A DNA stretch of 43,298 nucleotides, from NCBI GenBank assembly GCA_019634245.1, contig JAHQVR010000054.1:1-43298 (forward strand), written 5' to 3'. The position numbers were made by a program, and so were the translations under genes. The notes under the pieces were generated by a model. The model worked only from the letters and a program-made list of their open reading frames with translations. It was not told the origin of the DNA and searched no databases. Positions 27,846-36,082 of this stretch are shown here, in pieces (positions within the stretch are counted from its first letter, which is position 1; each line of letters starts with the position of its first letter). The DNA is from Gammaproteobacteria bacterium (GTDB lineage Bacteria > Pseudomonadota > Gammaproteobacteria > Granulosicoccales > Granulosicoccaceae).

Positions 27846-28840
27846 ACACAGTGGCTGCATTGTTCGATCTTCGAACTCGATCCACCTCCAGGATCATGAC
27901 GATCGTAGCGTTAGCCTTGCTGCCAGGTGGGATGACAATGGTCGTTTTTTTTGGCGTTGGTGTTTTGATTAATGTTCTAGCGGCCATCCTGTTCGCTTGC
28001 GCACTCGAGGCAGTAGCACTGCTTAGTCGTAAACACACTGTTGTGCCCACACTCAAAGATGGCAGCATGGTGCTGGCAGCAGCCTTACTCGCACTCTCGC
28101 TGCCACCACTCCTACCCTTGTGGCAGCTCGCACTGGGTGTGTTGGCGATGGTGTTTCTAGGCAAGCACTTATTTGGCGGCTTAGGACAAAACCCGTTTAA
28201 TCCGGCCATGGTGGGTTATGCGGTGTTACTCATCTCTTTTCCAAACACCATGATTGTATGGCCAGAACTGGCTATCTCGAACGGTGTCGAACTATCAGCA
28301 ACACTCTCAGTAAAAATCTCAGGCAATCTCGCAGAATGGTCAGCCGTTAGTCGCTGGGATGCGATCACCAGACCCACGCCGTTGGATCGCGTATTGGCTA
28401 ACACCACAGAAGTTTCTACCTTGTTTAGCTTACCTACAATCACGACCTGGGTATGGATTAACGTAGCATTTTTAGTAGGCGGTCTTGCCTTGTTGTCGTT
28501 ACGCATTATTCGGTGGCACATTCCGATAAGCGTGCTACTGACGTTTTCACTGTGCCTGTTACTCGATGCAACTTTTTCTCATTCGCTCGAACGCCCACTG
28601 CTGAGCTCACTGTTCTCCGGTGCGCTGATGATCGGCGCGTTTTTTATTGCCACTGATCCAGTCACTGCTGCCGCAAGCCCACTCGGTCGCCTGATTTTCG
28701 GCTCAGGTATTGGAATTCTAATTTATATACTACGAGAGTTCTCGGCTTATCCTGAAGGGGTGGCCTTTGCTGTGCTGTTGATGAACCTCTGTGTCCCAGC
28801 CATTGATGCACTAACATTGCGCACCGGTCGCCTGCAGTAG
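27842..28840 (+). CDS. rnfD: Rnf/Rsx complex subunit D
   Basis: 332-aa NqrB-like membrane subunit with about ten helices. GGLGQNPFNPAMVGYAVLL and FFIATDPVTAAASPLGR are family hallmarks. The FMN attachment loop reads DAITRPTPLDRV, with T179 in the place of the flavinylated threonine; the usual S/T-G-A-T pattern is not kept at the two middle positions (R177, P178). Overlaps rnfC by four nt, and rnfG follows its stop directly with no gap. Confidence 0.95.
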   Translation: MNTVAALFDLRTRSTSRIMTIVALALLPGGMTMVVFFGVGVLINVLAAILFACALEAVALLSRKHTVVPTLKDGSMVLAAALLALSLPPLLPLWQLALGVLAMVFLGKHLFGGLGQNPFNPAMVGYAVLLISFPNTMIVWPELAISNGVELSATLSVKISGNLAEWSAVSRWDAITRPTPLDRVLANTTEVSTLFSLPTITTWVWINVAFLVGGLALLSLRIIRWHIPISVLLTFSLCLLLDATFSHSLERPLLSSLFSGALMIGAFFIATDPVTAAASPLGRLIFGSGIGILIYILREFSAYPEGVAFAVLLMNLCVPAIDALTLRTGRLQ

Positions 28841-29473
28841 ATGGGTTTACGCACGCCCTTGCTGCTGCTATCCGCGCTGATGATCGTACTGACGGTGCTG
28901 GTTAGCGTCCGATGGGTAACAGCTAACAAAATCGAACAAGCAAACCAGCGGCAGTTCATCAACACCATGGAAGAACTCATACAGGTCCCTAATCAAGCGC
29001 TTCGGTTTGACAACGACCCCTACACCGACACCATAACGGTCATGGCATCTCAGTTGAACCCCGACAAACCGGTGCAACTCCATCGATTACGAAACCAAAG
29101 CACCACAGTCGCCTTGTTGGTGAATAGCGTCGCGCCTGATGGCTATAACGGTGACATAAAATTATTGGTTGCCGTTCATACTGACGGCTCTTTGCTGGGC
29201 GTACGCATCCTTGAACACCGAGAAACACCAGGGTTGGGAGATAAAGTGGAAGCGGATCGCTCACCCTGGATACGCCAATTCAACCAAGCTTCTCTTAAAT
29301 CGATCGCCGAATCGGGTTGGACAGTTCGTAAGTATGGCGGTGAGTTTGACCACATTACCGGTGCCACCATCACCACACGTGCTGTCGTACAGGCCGTTCA
29401 CCGCGTGCTGCTCTGGTATGCTGAGAACCGGACCATCGCTTTCGACACCCTTAGCGGTACGCATTTGGAATGA
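28841..29473 (+). CDS. rnfG: Rnf/Rsx complex subunit G
   Basis: 210-aa periplasmic flavoprotein subunit with one N-terminal membrane anchor (residues about 5-25). HRETPGLGDKVE and the canonical flavinylation site ITGATITTRAVV are present, with T176 the expected FMN-linked residue attached by ApbE (not in the window). Begins immediately after the rnfD stop and overlaps rnfE by four nt (ATGA). Confidence 0.95.
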   Translation: MGLRTPLLLLSALMIVLTVLVSVRWVTANKIEQANQRQFINTMEELIQVPNQALRFDNDPYTDTITVMASQLNPDKPVQLHRLRNQSTTVALLVNSVAPDGYNGDIKLLVAVHTDGSLLGVRILEHRETPGLGDKVEADRSPWIRQFNQASLKSIAESGWTVRKYGGEFDHITGATITTRAVVQAVHRVLLWYAENRTIAFDTLSGTHLE

Positions 29474-30105
29474 GCACAGACCTAAGCACGCGTGATTTAT
29501 GGCTTGATGGCTTGTGGCGTGAAAACCCGGCCATGGTAAAGCTCTTGGGGCTTTGCCCACTGTTAGCGATTTCAAACTCAGCGATTAATGCGCTTAGTCT
29601 TGGACTAGCTTCGCTGTTTACGGTGCTGGTCGCAAACACCTCTGTGTCGGCGCTACGCACCATTATTCCCACAGCAGTGCGCATACCCATTTACGTCTTG
29701 ATAATCGCCGGTACGGTTACTGTGGTTGAACTGCTCGCCCAGGCTTACACCCCAGCGATTCATCAATCACTGGGTATCTTCCTACCGCTGATTGTGACGA
29801 ACTGTTTAATCCTCGGTAGAGCAGAGAGTTTTGCTCAACGCCAACCGCTTAGGGCTGCAGTACACGATGCTCTGGCCATGGGGCTCGGGTTTTTGCTCGT
29901 ACTGTTCGTGCTCGGCAGCGCCAGAGAGGTGATCGGTTCGGGTACCTTTCTACAGGGTGCTGAACACCTGTTTGGTGCCAGAGCCGCAAACTGGCATATG
30001 CAACTCTATGGCAATGACTACACGATACTAATCGCCCTATTGCCACCGGGGGCTTTCATCGCCTTAGGCTGCCTTCTGGCACTTCGCGCCGCTTTGTCCA
30101 ACTGA
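29470..30105 (+). CDS. rnfE: Rnf/Rsx complex subunit E
   Basis: 211-aa six-helix membrane subunit homologous to RnfA. Hallmarks: LWRENPAMVKLLGLCPLLAISNSAINAL and LGIFLPLIVTNCLILGRAESFA, the half-helices that place the intramembrane cluster. Overlaps rnfG by four nt. In E. coli and many relatives rnfE is followed by nth (endonuclease III); here a DUF1841 gene follows after eight nt instead. Confidence 0.95.
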   Translation: MSTDLSTRDLWLDGLWRENPAMVKLLGLCPLLAISNSAINALSLGLASLFTVLVANTSVSALRTIIPTAVRIPIYVLIIAGTVTVVELLAQAYTPAIHQSLGIFLPLIVTNCLILGRAESFAQRQPLRAAVHDALAMGLGFLLVLFVLGSAREVIGSGTFLQGAEHLFGARAANWHMQLYGNDYTILIALLPPGAFIALGCLLALRAALSN

Positions 30106-30113
30106 CGCACACC

Positions 30114-30545
30114 ATGCTATTCACCCAAGACCGACTTCGAACTCGCCATCTGTTTTGTGCGGCGTGGAAAAAGCACCTTAAGCAGGAACCGTTAGAGCCA
30201 CTCGAAAAACAGATTGTGGATTTGCTCAAAGACCATCCCGAGTATCACCCACTGTTGCAAAACCCCGACGATACTCTTGACAAAGATTTCACGTCCGATC
30301 ACGCCTCGGGAAATCCGTTTCTGCACCTGGGGCTGCACTTAGCGCTTCGCGAACAAGTCGGCACAGATAGGCCGATAGGCATTGCAAATATTACGCGCTC
30401 ATTGCTATTAAAACACCAGGATGGACACACGGTTGAACACCTGATGATGGAACCCCTGGGTAGAGCCCTTTGGGATGCACAGAGAATCGGGCAAGAACCC
30501 GATAGCCAAGCGTATTTAGAAGAGTTACGACGATTACTGAATTAA
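30114..30545 (+). CDS. DUF1841 family protein
   Basis: 143-aa cytoplasmic helical protein of unknown function. Family features are RHLFCAAWKKH near the start, LEKQIVDLLKDHPEYHPLL, and NPFLHLGLHLALREQVGTDRP, ending in WDAQRIGQEPDSQAYLEELRRL. Common in gamma- and betaproteobacteria. Eight nt after rnfE, so probably the last gene of the rnfCDGE transcript, closed by the terminator at 30555-30579. Confidence 0.9.
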   Translation: MLFTQDRLRTRHLFCAAWKKHLKQEPLEPLEKQIVDLLKDHPEYHPLLQNPDDTLDKDFTSDHASGNPFLHLGLHLALREQVGTDRPIGIANITRSLLLKHQDGHTVEHLMMEPLGRALWDAQRIGQEPDSQAYLEELRRLLN

Positions 30546-30554
30546 AAAAGTAGC

Positions 30555-30579
30555 GGGGCGAAAGCCGTTTTTTCGCCCC
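30555..30579. terminator. Bidirectional intrinsic terminator
   Basis: GGGGCGAAA (30555-30563) pairs with TTTCGCCCC (30571-30579) around a 7-nt loop. On the minus strand a TTTTTT run follows five nt after the stem; on the plus strand the downstream tract is only moderately T-rich. It lies between the DUF1841 stop and the convergent cell-wall gene. Confidence 0.85.
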
Positions 30580-30590
30580 TTAGTATTTAA

Positions 30591-32057
30591 TTAGAGACCA
30601 ACGCCCAGCGAGGTCAGCGTATCCATCGTCAAGCCACCATGGGCCATATTATTGTCCTGCTGGTAGCGTTCAACAGCGGTTAACGTGCCTCTACCCAACA
30701 TGCCATCAATCGGGCCAGGCTCATAGCCTTCACGCTTCAGAGCCTTTTGTAAACGGGTAATCACGTCAGTCGACATATTGGTATCACACAATACCGACAT
30801 CCATTCTAATTTCGCCTCTGATACTTTAGTGACGCGCTCGATAGTGATGGTTTCACCAGGAACGGGCACCGCCACACTGCTTGCATTAGATACCAATTTA
30901 GACACGGTAATAGTTTCAACCAAAGGCTGAATACTTTCGCGGGCAAAACGTCCAGGACGCTTCACTACTTCTCTGTCGTAGCTAGCGATCTGCGCAGGAA
31001 TCTCTTTAAAGCAAGCCGCCCGTCCCGTCGGTTGGCCATCTCGCGCAGCCACTACTTGGGATTTTTCTAACCATTTGTATTTGGCTGGCGCGGCTTCTCT
31101 GAGTTTGTCCATGGAGTCGTATTCAGCCGGCAAAGGCGAACGCGAAGCCTCAGCATCGGTAACGAGCTTTTGAACACTGATGGTCTCAACCACTTCTGGC
31201 TCTGAAACGGTGGTCACCAACGCATCGGTTTCAACCACTTCTACGGGTACACGTTCATATTTTGCAGGGACATCTACCAAACACATGATATCGCCTGTGA
31301 GATTATCAATACGTTGAATCGGCCCTGAACCTCTTTGCCATTCAGTCGTCGCGGCTGCAATCATCACCTCTTCGGCGCTTGATTCAAACACAGCCGGTAC
31401 TTCTATCAGGCGCTTATGCGCAGGTCGAATTACGATATTTTCAGAATCATCACCAAATTTTGCTGGAATAACTTCGAGAGATTCGGATGCTTCTTTTACT
31501 AAAATTCGTTGAGGAACGCGTTTTATTGTCGCGGGCTGATAATGTTCATACAAACACGTTCCCGGCTCCACCTCATTCAGTTTAACGCCCGAGAGTTCAA
31601 GGTCTCGTCGCTCACCTTCACTAATGACTTGATCACTGTCTAAGGAATCTCGCACCCAAGCACTGCTCTGTGGTGCAATTTCCAGAGTCTGTTCTTCGGT
31701 TTCATAAAGCGGTTGAACGGCGGTGAGCTTGGTATAGCCTGGCTGCACCTGTACATCGTAATCTTCCTCTGCAAATGCAGCTGGAGTGATCGTAAAACTT
31801 TGTGACGGCTCGCGGACCACCACTTCGACATTTTCAGTTTTGTACACAGCCGGTACGCTGACCCGTCCATAGCACTCACCGCGCTTAGCTGGTGGTAGAT
31901 CAGTCGTGATCAGGGATGCCAGTGTATTTTCTTCTGCAGCATGAACCGGCGATAGAGACATCGCCAATAGCACAGCGGAAATACAGCTAGAACAGAGACT
32001 TACCTCAATTCGATTGGCCACTAGAGACTCCACGGTTTTGTGTCTTCCACCGAACAT
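30591..32057 (-). CDS. Secreted repeat protein with C-terminal peptidoglycan-binding domain
   Basis: 488-aa exported protein. Residues 21-40 are a signal peptide cleaved after SLSPVHA. Four degenerate repeats of 75-106 residues follow, marked by Cys at 62, 168, 259, 349 and 424, each opening with C-x-n-PA-x-Y/I and closing with a Trp (134, 240, 329, 419). The end (residues about 428-488) is a PG_binding_1 domain: DVITRLQKALKREGYEPGPI, DGMLGRGTLTAVERYQQDN. No catalytic domain is seen. ATG 32057 has no Shine-Dalgarno; GTG 32021, with GGAG six nt upstream, gives a more normal signal peptide and is likelier (476 aa). Divergent from the L,D-transpeptidase gene. The repeat family is unknown to me. 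Confidence 0.88.
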   Translation of the reverse strand: MFGGRHKTVESLVANRIEVSLCSSCISAVLLAMSLSPVHAAEENTLASLITTDLPPAKRGECYGRVSVPAVYKTENVEVVVREPSQSFTITPAAFAEEDYDVQVQPGYTKLTAVQPLYETEEQTLEIAPQSSAWVRDSLDSDQVISEGERRDLELSGVKLNEVEPGTCLYEHYQPATIKRVPQRILVKEASESLEVIPAKFGDDSENIVIRPAHKRLIEVPAVFESSAEEVMIAAATTEWQRGSGPIQRIDNLTGDIMCLVDVPAKYERVPVEVVETDALVTTVSEPEVVETISVQKLVTDAEASRSPLPAEYDSMDKLREAAPAKYKWLEKSQVVAARDGQPTGRAACFKEIPAQIASYDREVVKRPGRFARESIQPLVETITVSKLVSNASSVAVPVPGETITIERVTKVSEAKLEWMSVLCDTNMSTDVITRLQKALKREGYEPGPIDGMLGRGTLTAVERYQQDNNMAHGGLTMDTLTSLGVGL

Positions 32058-32145
32058 TCAGCGGAACTTGATCAATGTTAGGAAGAATTGTGCCAACCCA
32101 AACCTCATCCAGGTTCACAACTTAGAAATCCAGGCGGTTCAGGAA

Positions 32146-32170
32146 CCCCGATTCGAGCCGCTCGTAGGGG
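32146..32170. other. Hairpin in the divergent cell-wall gene promoter region
   Basis: CCCC-GATT-CGAG-CCG-CTCG-TA-GGGG folds as an interrupted stem; GGGGAAGCCCC (32167-32177) competes with it. It lies between the two cell-wall genes, 70 nt before the transpeptidase start, so it would be in that gene's leader. No function assigned. Confidence 0.35.
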
Positions 32171-32240
32171 AAGCCCCAGAGCCGTCAGCGGTGGGATGGT
32201 TGTTCAGCGGGCATGATCAACAAGCTGAAAAGAGTTCGAC

Positions 32241-33974
32241 ATGATCTGTAGACTTTGGGTTCTAGCCCCACTTTGCTGTCTTGCACTGAGCGCATCGCCC
32301 AGCCTGTACGCCAGTGATTTTGGCATCGCTGATGAGACGTTCGCCCATGCGAAAGCCAGTGCCACAAAGGTGGTGTTCACTACACTGCCAGACATCCGTT
32401 CCAAAGAGGAACTCGATGAACTAGGTCTGCGATCCGGCGCTGTGCAGGATCCGCTTAAAGCCTGGTTTGATCTGGGTCGAGCCACCACCAATACCAATCA
32501 GCTAATCGCCGCTATCCAAGAAAGCGCCTTTCATGGCCTGGACCCCGAATTTTATGGTTACACAGAGTTGAGTAGCCGTCTTGCAGCGCAACGAAAACTG
32601 CCCATTGATTCTCCCGCACGAGCCCAGGAACAACGCAGCATGTCACTGACTCTGGACATATCGTTTCAGTCACTGGCTCAACATTTAGGCAGCGGGATTG
32701 CCCATGGACCTACCGTACAACCGCAACTGCATCGTGAACCACCCACCGTGGATACCGAAGCCCTGTTGAATAGTGTTAAAACCGGCGGAATGAGTGTTCA
32801 ACAAGCACTATGGCAAGTGATGCCCACCGATGAGGCGTACTTTCGACTGACCGATACCATGCGCTCACTTCTAGGTGAACTTGAATTTGGCCTGCCCCGA
32901 ACACGTGTGCAAAGAGACGGCACACTGGAATTGGGTGACAACGACATTGATGTACTCAACATCAAAGACCGATTGAGCGAAACCGGTGACTATTCGCGCC
33001 GAGGCAGGTTGACTAGAGATTTTGATGAGTCGTTAGTCGCTGCTGTAAAAAACTTTCAACGACGCCATAACCTACCAGTGACTGGCACTGTGGACAAAGA
33101 GGTTCGACAAAAACTCAATGCCACGGTCGAAGATGACATCACGGCTGTTGCCTTGAGTTTGGAACGATGGCGCTGGATGCCGCGCGACCTAGGCAAGAAG
33201 CATGTGTTTGTCAACATCCCAGAGTATCGCGCCAAGCTCTACAACGAAGGCCAAAAAATCGTTGATATGAGAGTCGTTGTGGGCGCGGTGAAACATAAAA
33301 CTCCGGTATTCACCCGCGATGCCAGCATCATTGAAATAGCCCCTACCTGGACGGTGCCTTCTTCGATTACCAACAAGGAATTAGTCCCAAAAGAACGTCG
33401 CAATCCAGGGTATCTAGCCAAGAAAAACTTTGATTTTTACCGCTGGACTAAAAACGGTATGCAGCATGTGCCGAGCAGCGAAGTCACCGCCGAAGATTTT
33501 CAAAAAAAGAAATTTCCTTACATACTGCGTCAACGTGCAGGAGCTGGAAACGCACTGGGAAAACTAAAAATATTAATGCCAAACCCCTGGGCGATTTACA
33601 TGCACGACACGCAAGCAAAAAAGTTCTTTAAAAAGCGTGTACGAGCCTACAGCCACGGTTGCGTACGTTTAAGCGATCCGGATCGAATGGCTTCCATGAT
33701 GATGCAACTGGATGGTGTATCGAAGAAAAAGACAGACTTTTATCTCAACAGCAAAGATACCAAGCGGGTAGTACTTCGCGATCCGATTCCCACCCATTTG
33801 ACCTATATGACCACTTGGGTGGATGGTGAAGGCATGTTGAATACCTCCGGCGATATTTACCGCTACGACCAGAAGCTGGTGCGCGCATTGGAACGTAACG
33901 ACACCGTCCTGGCGGCCGTGAAACGCCACAACGAAGGCATGAGTCAGCGTCGTTTAGCTAACGCGGGTATTTAG
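32241..33974 (+). CDS. L,D-transpeptidase, YcbB/LdtD type
   Basis: Periplasmic enzyme that forms 3-3 (mDAP-mDAP) cross-links. 577 aa: signal peptide (to SLYA, about residue 24), scaffold region, a PG_binding_1 domain near 240-290 (IDVLNIKDRLSETGDY...AVKNFQRRHNLPVTG), then a YkuD domain with IYMHDTQAKKFF and SHGCVRLSD; C474 is the nucleophile and H472 its partner. E. coli LdtD is 615 aa. ATG at 32241 has AAAGAG upstream. Divergent from the repeat/peptidoglycan-binding protein across about 180-220 nt. Confidence 0.94.
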   Translation: MICRLWVLAPLCCLALSASPSLYASDFGIADETFAHAKASATKVVFTTLPDIRSKEELDELGLRSGAVQDPLKAWFDLGRATTNTNQLIAAIQESAFHGLDPEFYGYTELSSRLAAQRKLPIDSPARAQEQRSMSLTLDISFQSLAQHLGSGIAHGPTVQPQLHREPPTVDTEALLNSVKTGGMSVQQALWQVMPTDEAYFRLTDTMRSLLGELEFGLPRTRVQRDGTLELGDNDIDVLNIKDRLSETGDYSRRGRLTRDFDESLVAAVKNFQRRHNLPVTGTVDKEVRQKLNATVEDDITAVALSLERWRWMPRDLGKKHVFVNIPEYRAKLYNEGQKIVDMRVVVGAVKHKTPVFTRDASIIEIAPTWTVPSSITNKELVPKERRNPGYLAKKNFDFYRWTKNGMQHVPSSEVTAEDFQKKKFPYILRQRAGAGNALGKLKILMPNPWAIYMHDTQAKKFFKKRVRAYSHGCVRLSDPDRMASMMMQLDGVSKKKTDFYLNSKDTKRVVLRDPIPTHLTYMTTWVDGEGMLNTSGDIYRYDQKLVRALERNDTVLAAVKRHNEGMSQRRLANAGI

Positions 33975-33986
33975 ACACCGAACCCG

Positions 33987-34040
33987 CCCCGGCGCCCCGG
34001 CGCCCCGGCGATCCGGCGATCCGGCGATCCGGCGATCCAT
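33987..34040. repeat. 8-bp tandem repeat array after the L,D-transpeptidase gene
   Basis: Three copies of CCCCGGCG (33987-34010) followed by three of ATCCGGCG (34011-34034) and a partial unit. Read on the minus strand the units are CCGGATCG and CCGGGGCG. It starts 12 nt after the transpeptidase stop and is followed by TTTTTTAAC. The unit CCGGATCG reappears in the array after mazG at 41120-41159. Confidence 0.93.
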
Positions 34041-34058
34041 TTTTTAACAGTACATTAA

Positions 34059-34084
34059 CCTGCCTGATAGTAATGTGAGGCAGG
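34059..34084. terminator. Hairpin between convergent transpeptidase and racemase genes
   Basis: CCTGCCT (34059-34065) pairs with AGGCAGG (34078-34084), 12-nt loop. It sits just before the racemase stop codon. No U-tract directly follows on either strand, so it is a weak terminator candidate. Confidence 0.4.
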
Positions 34085-34087
34085 AGA

Positions 34088-34783
34088 TTAAACGTCCAGA
34101 TTGACTACGGCCTGATCTAACGCATCGAACAAGTCATAAACGGGTACGCCCAGTTGGGCTTGTAGTACCTTTTTATACGGTGAAAGATTCGTGCATTCCA
34201 ACACGACAGCGCTGAGCTGACTCGATTCGAACTGTCGCGCGGCACTGAGCACATCAGAACGCATCGAATCGAAGTTGGCTACTTCTTCGTCATTGCGTAT
34301 CACTGGATAGAAGTGCTCTGTGTTCTGCAAACCAGCTACAACGATACGCTCCTGATCCACGTTTTCTAAACCGTGTAACGATAAGGCATCAGAATCAAAC
34401 GTGAAGACACCGACCGGTTCGGTTCCAGGACCATCACCCAACAACCGTGGCAACACTATGAGGGAACTGGCGATAACCGGACACGATAGATTCGATTGCA
34501 ATTGATCCTGCGCTGCGAATAAAAAGCCGCAACTGGTGGTGATGATGTCTGCACCCTCTGCAATCAAGCTCTGGCTGGCGCTGATGAAATCTTCCAACAA
34601 TTCATCAGAGACCACCGACGACTTTACTACATTAGCAACGTTGGCCGTTTCCACGACGCGATGAATCACAGGCCCTTCGAAGGAGTGTGGATTGCCGATA
34701 TCGCCTAAATATCTCGGAAAACGAGTATTTAGCATCAGCACACCAATACAAGGCTTGGCCTTTGAACTTGCTTTGTTTACCAT
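34088..34783 (-). CDS. Aspartate/glutamate racemase family protein
   Basis: 231-aa cofactor-independent racemase. Motifs: VLMLNTRFPRYLGDIGNPHSF near the N-terminus, ADIITTSCGFL with the first catalytic Cys, and LSAVVLECTNLSPY with the second; the two-cysteine arrangement defines the fold. The amino-acid substrate is not deducible. Start: ATG 34783; the frame extends to 34897 but would overlap the divergent neighbour and has no conserved residues there. Divergent (48 nt) from a D-amino-acid dehydrogenase-like gene, suggesting a racemise-then-oxidise pathway for an amino acid. Confidence 0.88.
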   Translation of the reverse strand: MVNKASSKAKPCIGVLMLNTRFPRYLGDIGNPHSFEGPVIHRVVETANVANVVKSSVVSDELLEDFISASQSLIAEGADIITTSCGFLFAAQDQLQSNLSCPVIASSLIVLPRLLGDGPGTEPVGVFTFDSDALSLHGLENVDQERIVVAGLQNTEHFYPVIRNDEEVANFDSMRSDVLSAARQFESSQLSAVVLECTNLSPYKKVLQAQLGVPVYDLFDALDQAVVNLDV

Positions 34784-34831
34784 TCCATCCGCCAGCTGAT
34801 TCCTTGCCTGTTCAACTTTAAAGAGCCTGTT

Positions 34832-36082
34832 ATGTCGAAGTCTATCATTGTCCTTGGTGCGGGTTCTGTGGGAATCGGCACAGCCATACATCTGCAACAG
34901 CGTGGTTGGTCGGTCACCTTAATCGACCGAAAAGGTCCAGGCCAGGAGACCTCCTTCGGAAATGCCGGCGTTATGAATGGGCACTCTGTAATTCCACTTA
35001 ACAACCCCGGGCTTCTCAAAAACCTACCTAAGTATTTATTTAACACAAAAGCACACGTGCGTTATTCACTGCCCTATGTACTCAAACGATTACCCTGGGT
35101 TATTGGCTTTTTAACCGCTGCACGAGCTCAGAGCACCCTGGAAACCACGCACGCACTTCGGTCTATGTCTAGTGGAGCTTTGGATGAACATAAAGCCATC
35201 ATGCAGCGCGTGGGCAACATGCACCGAATTAATGAAGTTGGCTGGTTAAAGCTCTATAGAAACAACAAAGGTCTTGACCCCAATGGCCTTGAATCAACGT
35301 TATTCAAAGAAGTGGGCATTAGTGTGGATCATTTAAACGCTGCAGAGATTCTGGAATTAGAACCCTCGTTAAAGCCGGTGTTCGGCAGCGGCTACCTGAT
35401 TCCAGGGAACGCCCAACTCAACAATCCAGGTGAGCTTTTTAAAGAATATGCAGCTCAGTTTGTCAATGACGGAGGAACCCTACTCACACAATCAGTACAA
35501 GCACTCAGGCACACCGACAATAAATTTCACGTCACCACCGATTCAGCTGAGCATAACTGCGATCACCTGGTTGTCACCGCAGGACCCTGGAGCGATGATC
35601 TACTGGCGATGCTGAACTACAAAGTTCAGTTAGGTTATGAGCGCGGATATCACCAACACTTCCATCTCGCCGAAGGTGTGCAGCTAACACACTCCATCTA
35701 CGATATTGAAAGTGGTTATGTCATGGGGCCGATGGAGTACGGGTTAAGAGTCACGACAGGCGTTGAGATCAACCATCGTGATGCTCCTAGTAATCTTGCG
35801 CAACTCAAGCAGGTTATTCCGAAGGTTAAGGAAGCGATTGAGATAACCGATGCGACCGATCAGCCGATTTGGCGTGGCGCGCGCCCCACCTTTCCCGATA
35901 GTCGTCCGGTCATCGGACAGGTTCCAGGCTCGAACAACCTCTGGACTGCCTTTGGGCATCACCACATTGGCATGATGAACGGGCCTGTTACAGGTAAAGC
36001 ATTGTCTCAGCTGATCAGTGGAGAAACGCCAGACTTCGATCTAGCCCCGTTTTCTCCCGAACGATGGATACGCTTAAAGTAG
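34832..36082 (+). CDS. FAD-dependent D-amino-acid dehydrogenase family protein (DadA-like)
   Basis: 416-aa DAO-type flavoprotein. IIVLGAGSVGIGTAIHLQQRGWSVTLID (residues 5-32) is the Rossmann FAD site; the ETSFGNAGVMN motif after it and the C-terminal ARPTFPDSRPVIG...WTAFGHHHIGMMNGP are typical of DadA-like dehydrogenases. DadA proper oxidises D-alanine and others to 2-oxo acids, passing electrons to quinone; substrate here unknown. Its partner racemase is divergent. No Shine-Dalgarno of note; ATG 34832 gives the canonical N-terminus. Confidence 0.9.
   Translation: MSKSIIVLGAGSVGIGTAIHLQQRGWSVTLIDRKGPGQETSFGNAGVMNGHSVIPLNNPGLLKNLPKYLFNTKAHVRYSLPYVLKRLPWVIGFLTAARAQSTLETTHALRSMSSGALDEHKAIMQRVGNMHRINEVGWLKLYRNNKGLDPNGLESTLFKEVGISVDHLNAAEILELEPSLKPVFGSGYLIPGNAQLNNPGELFKEYAAQFVNDGGTLLTQSVQALRHTDNKFHVTTDSAEHNCDHLVVTAGPWSDDLLAMLNYKVQLGYERGYHQHFHLAEGVQLTHSIYDIESGYVMGPMEYGLRVTTGVEINHRDAPSNLAQLKQVIPKVKEAIEITDATDQPIWRGARPTFPDSRPVIGQVPGSNNLWTAFGHHHIGMMNGPVTGKALSQLISGETPDFDLAPFSPERWIRLK

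Noticed and set aside
32120..32190. tRNA-like segment (GGTTC...GATTCGAGCC) in the divergent region
   Set aside because: The short T-arm-like words cannot be extended to a cloverleaf with acceptor and anticodon stems.
32014..32244. 76-aa plus-strand frame in the cell-wall divergent region
   Set aside because: No Shine-Dalgarno or recognisable sequence; it overlaps both true gene starts.
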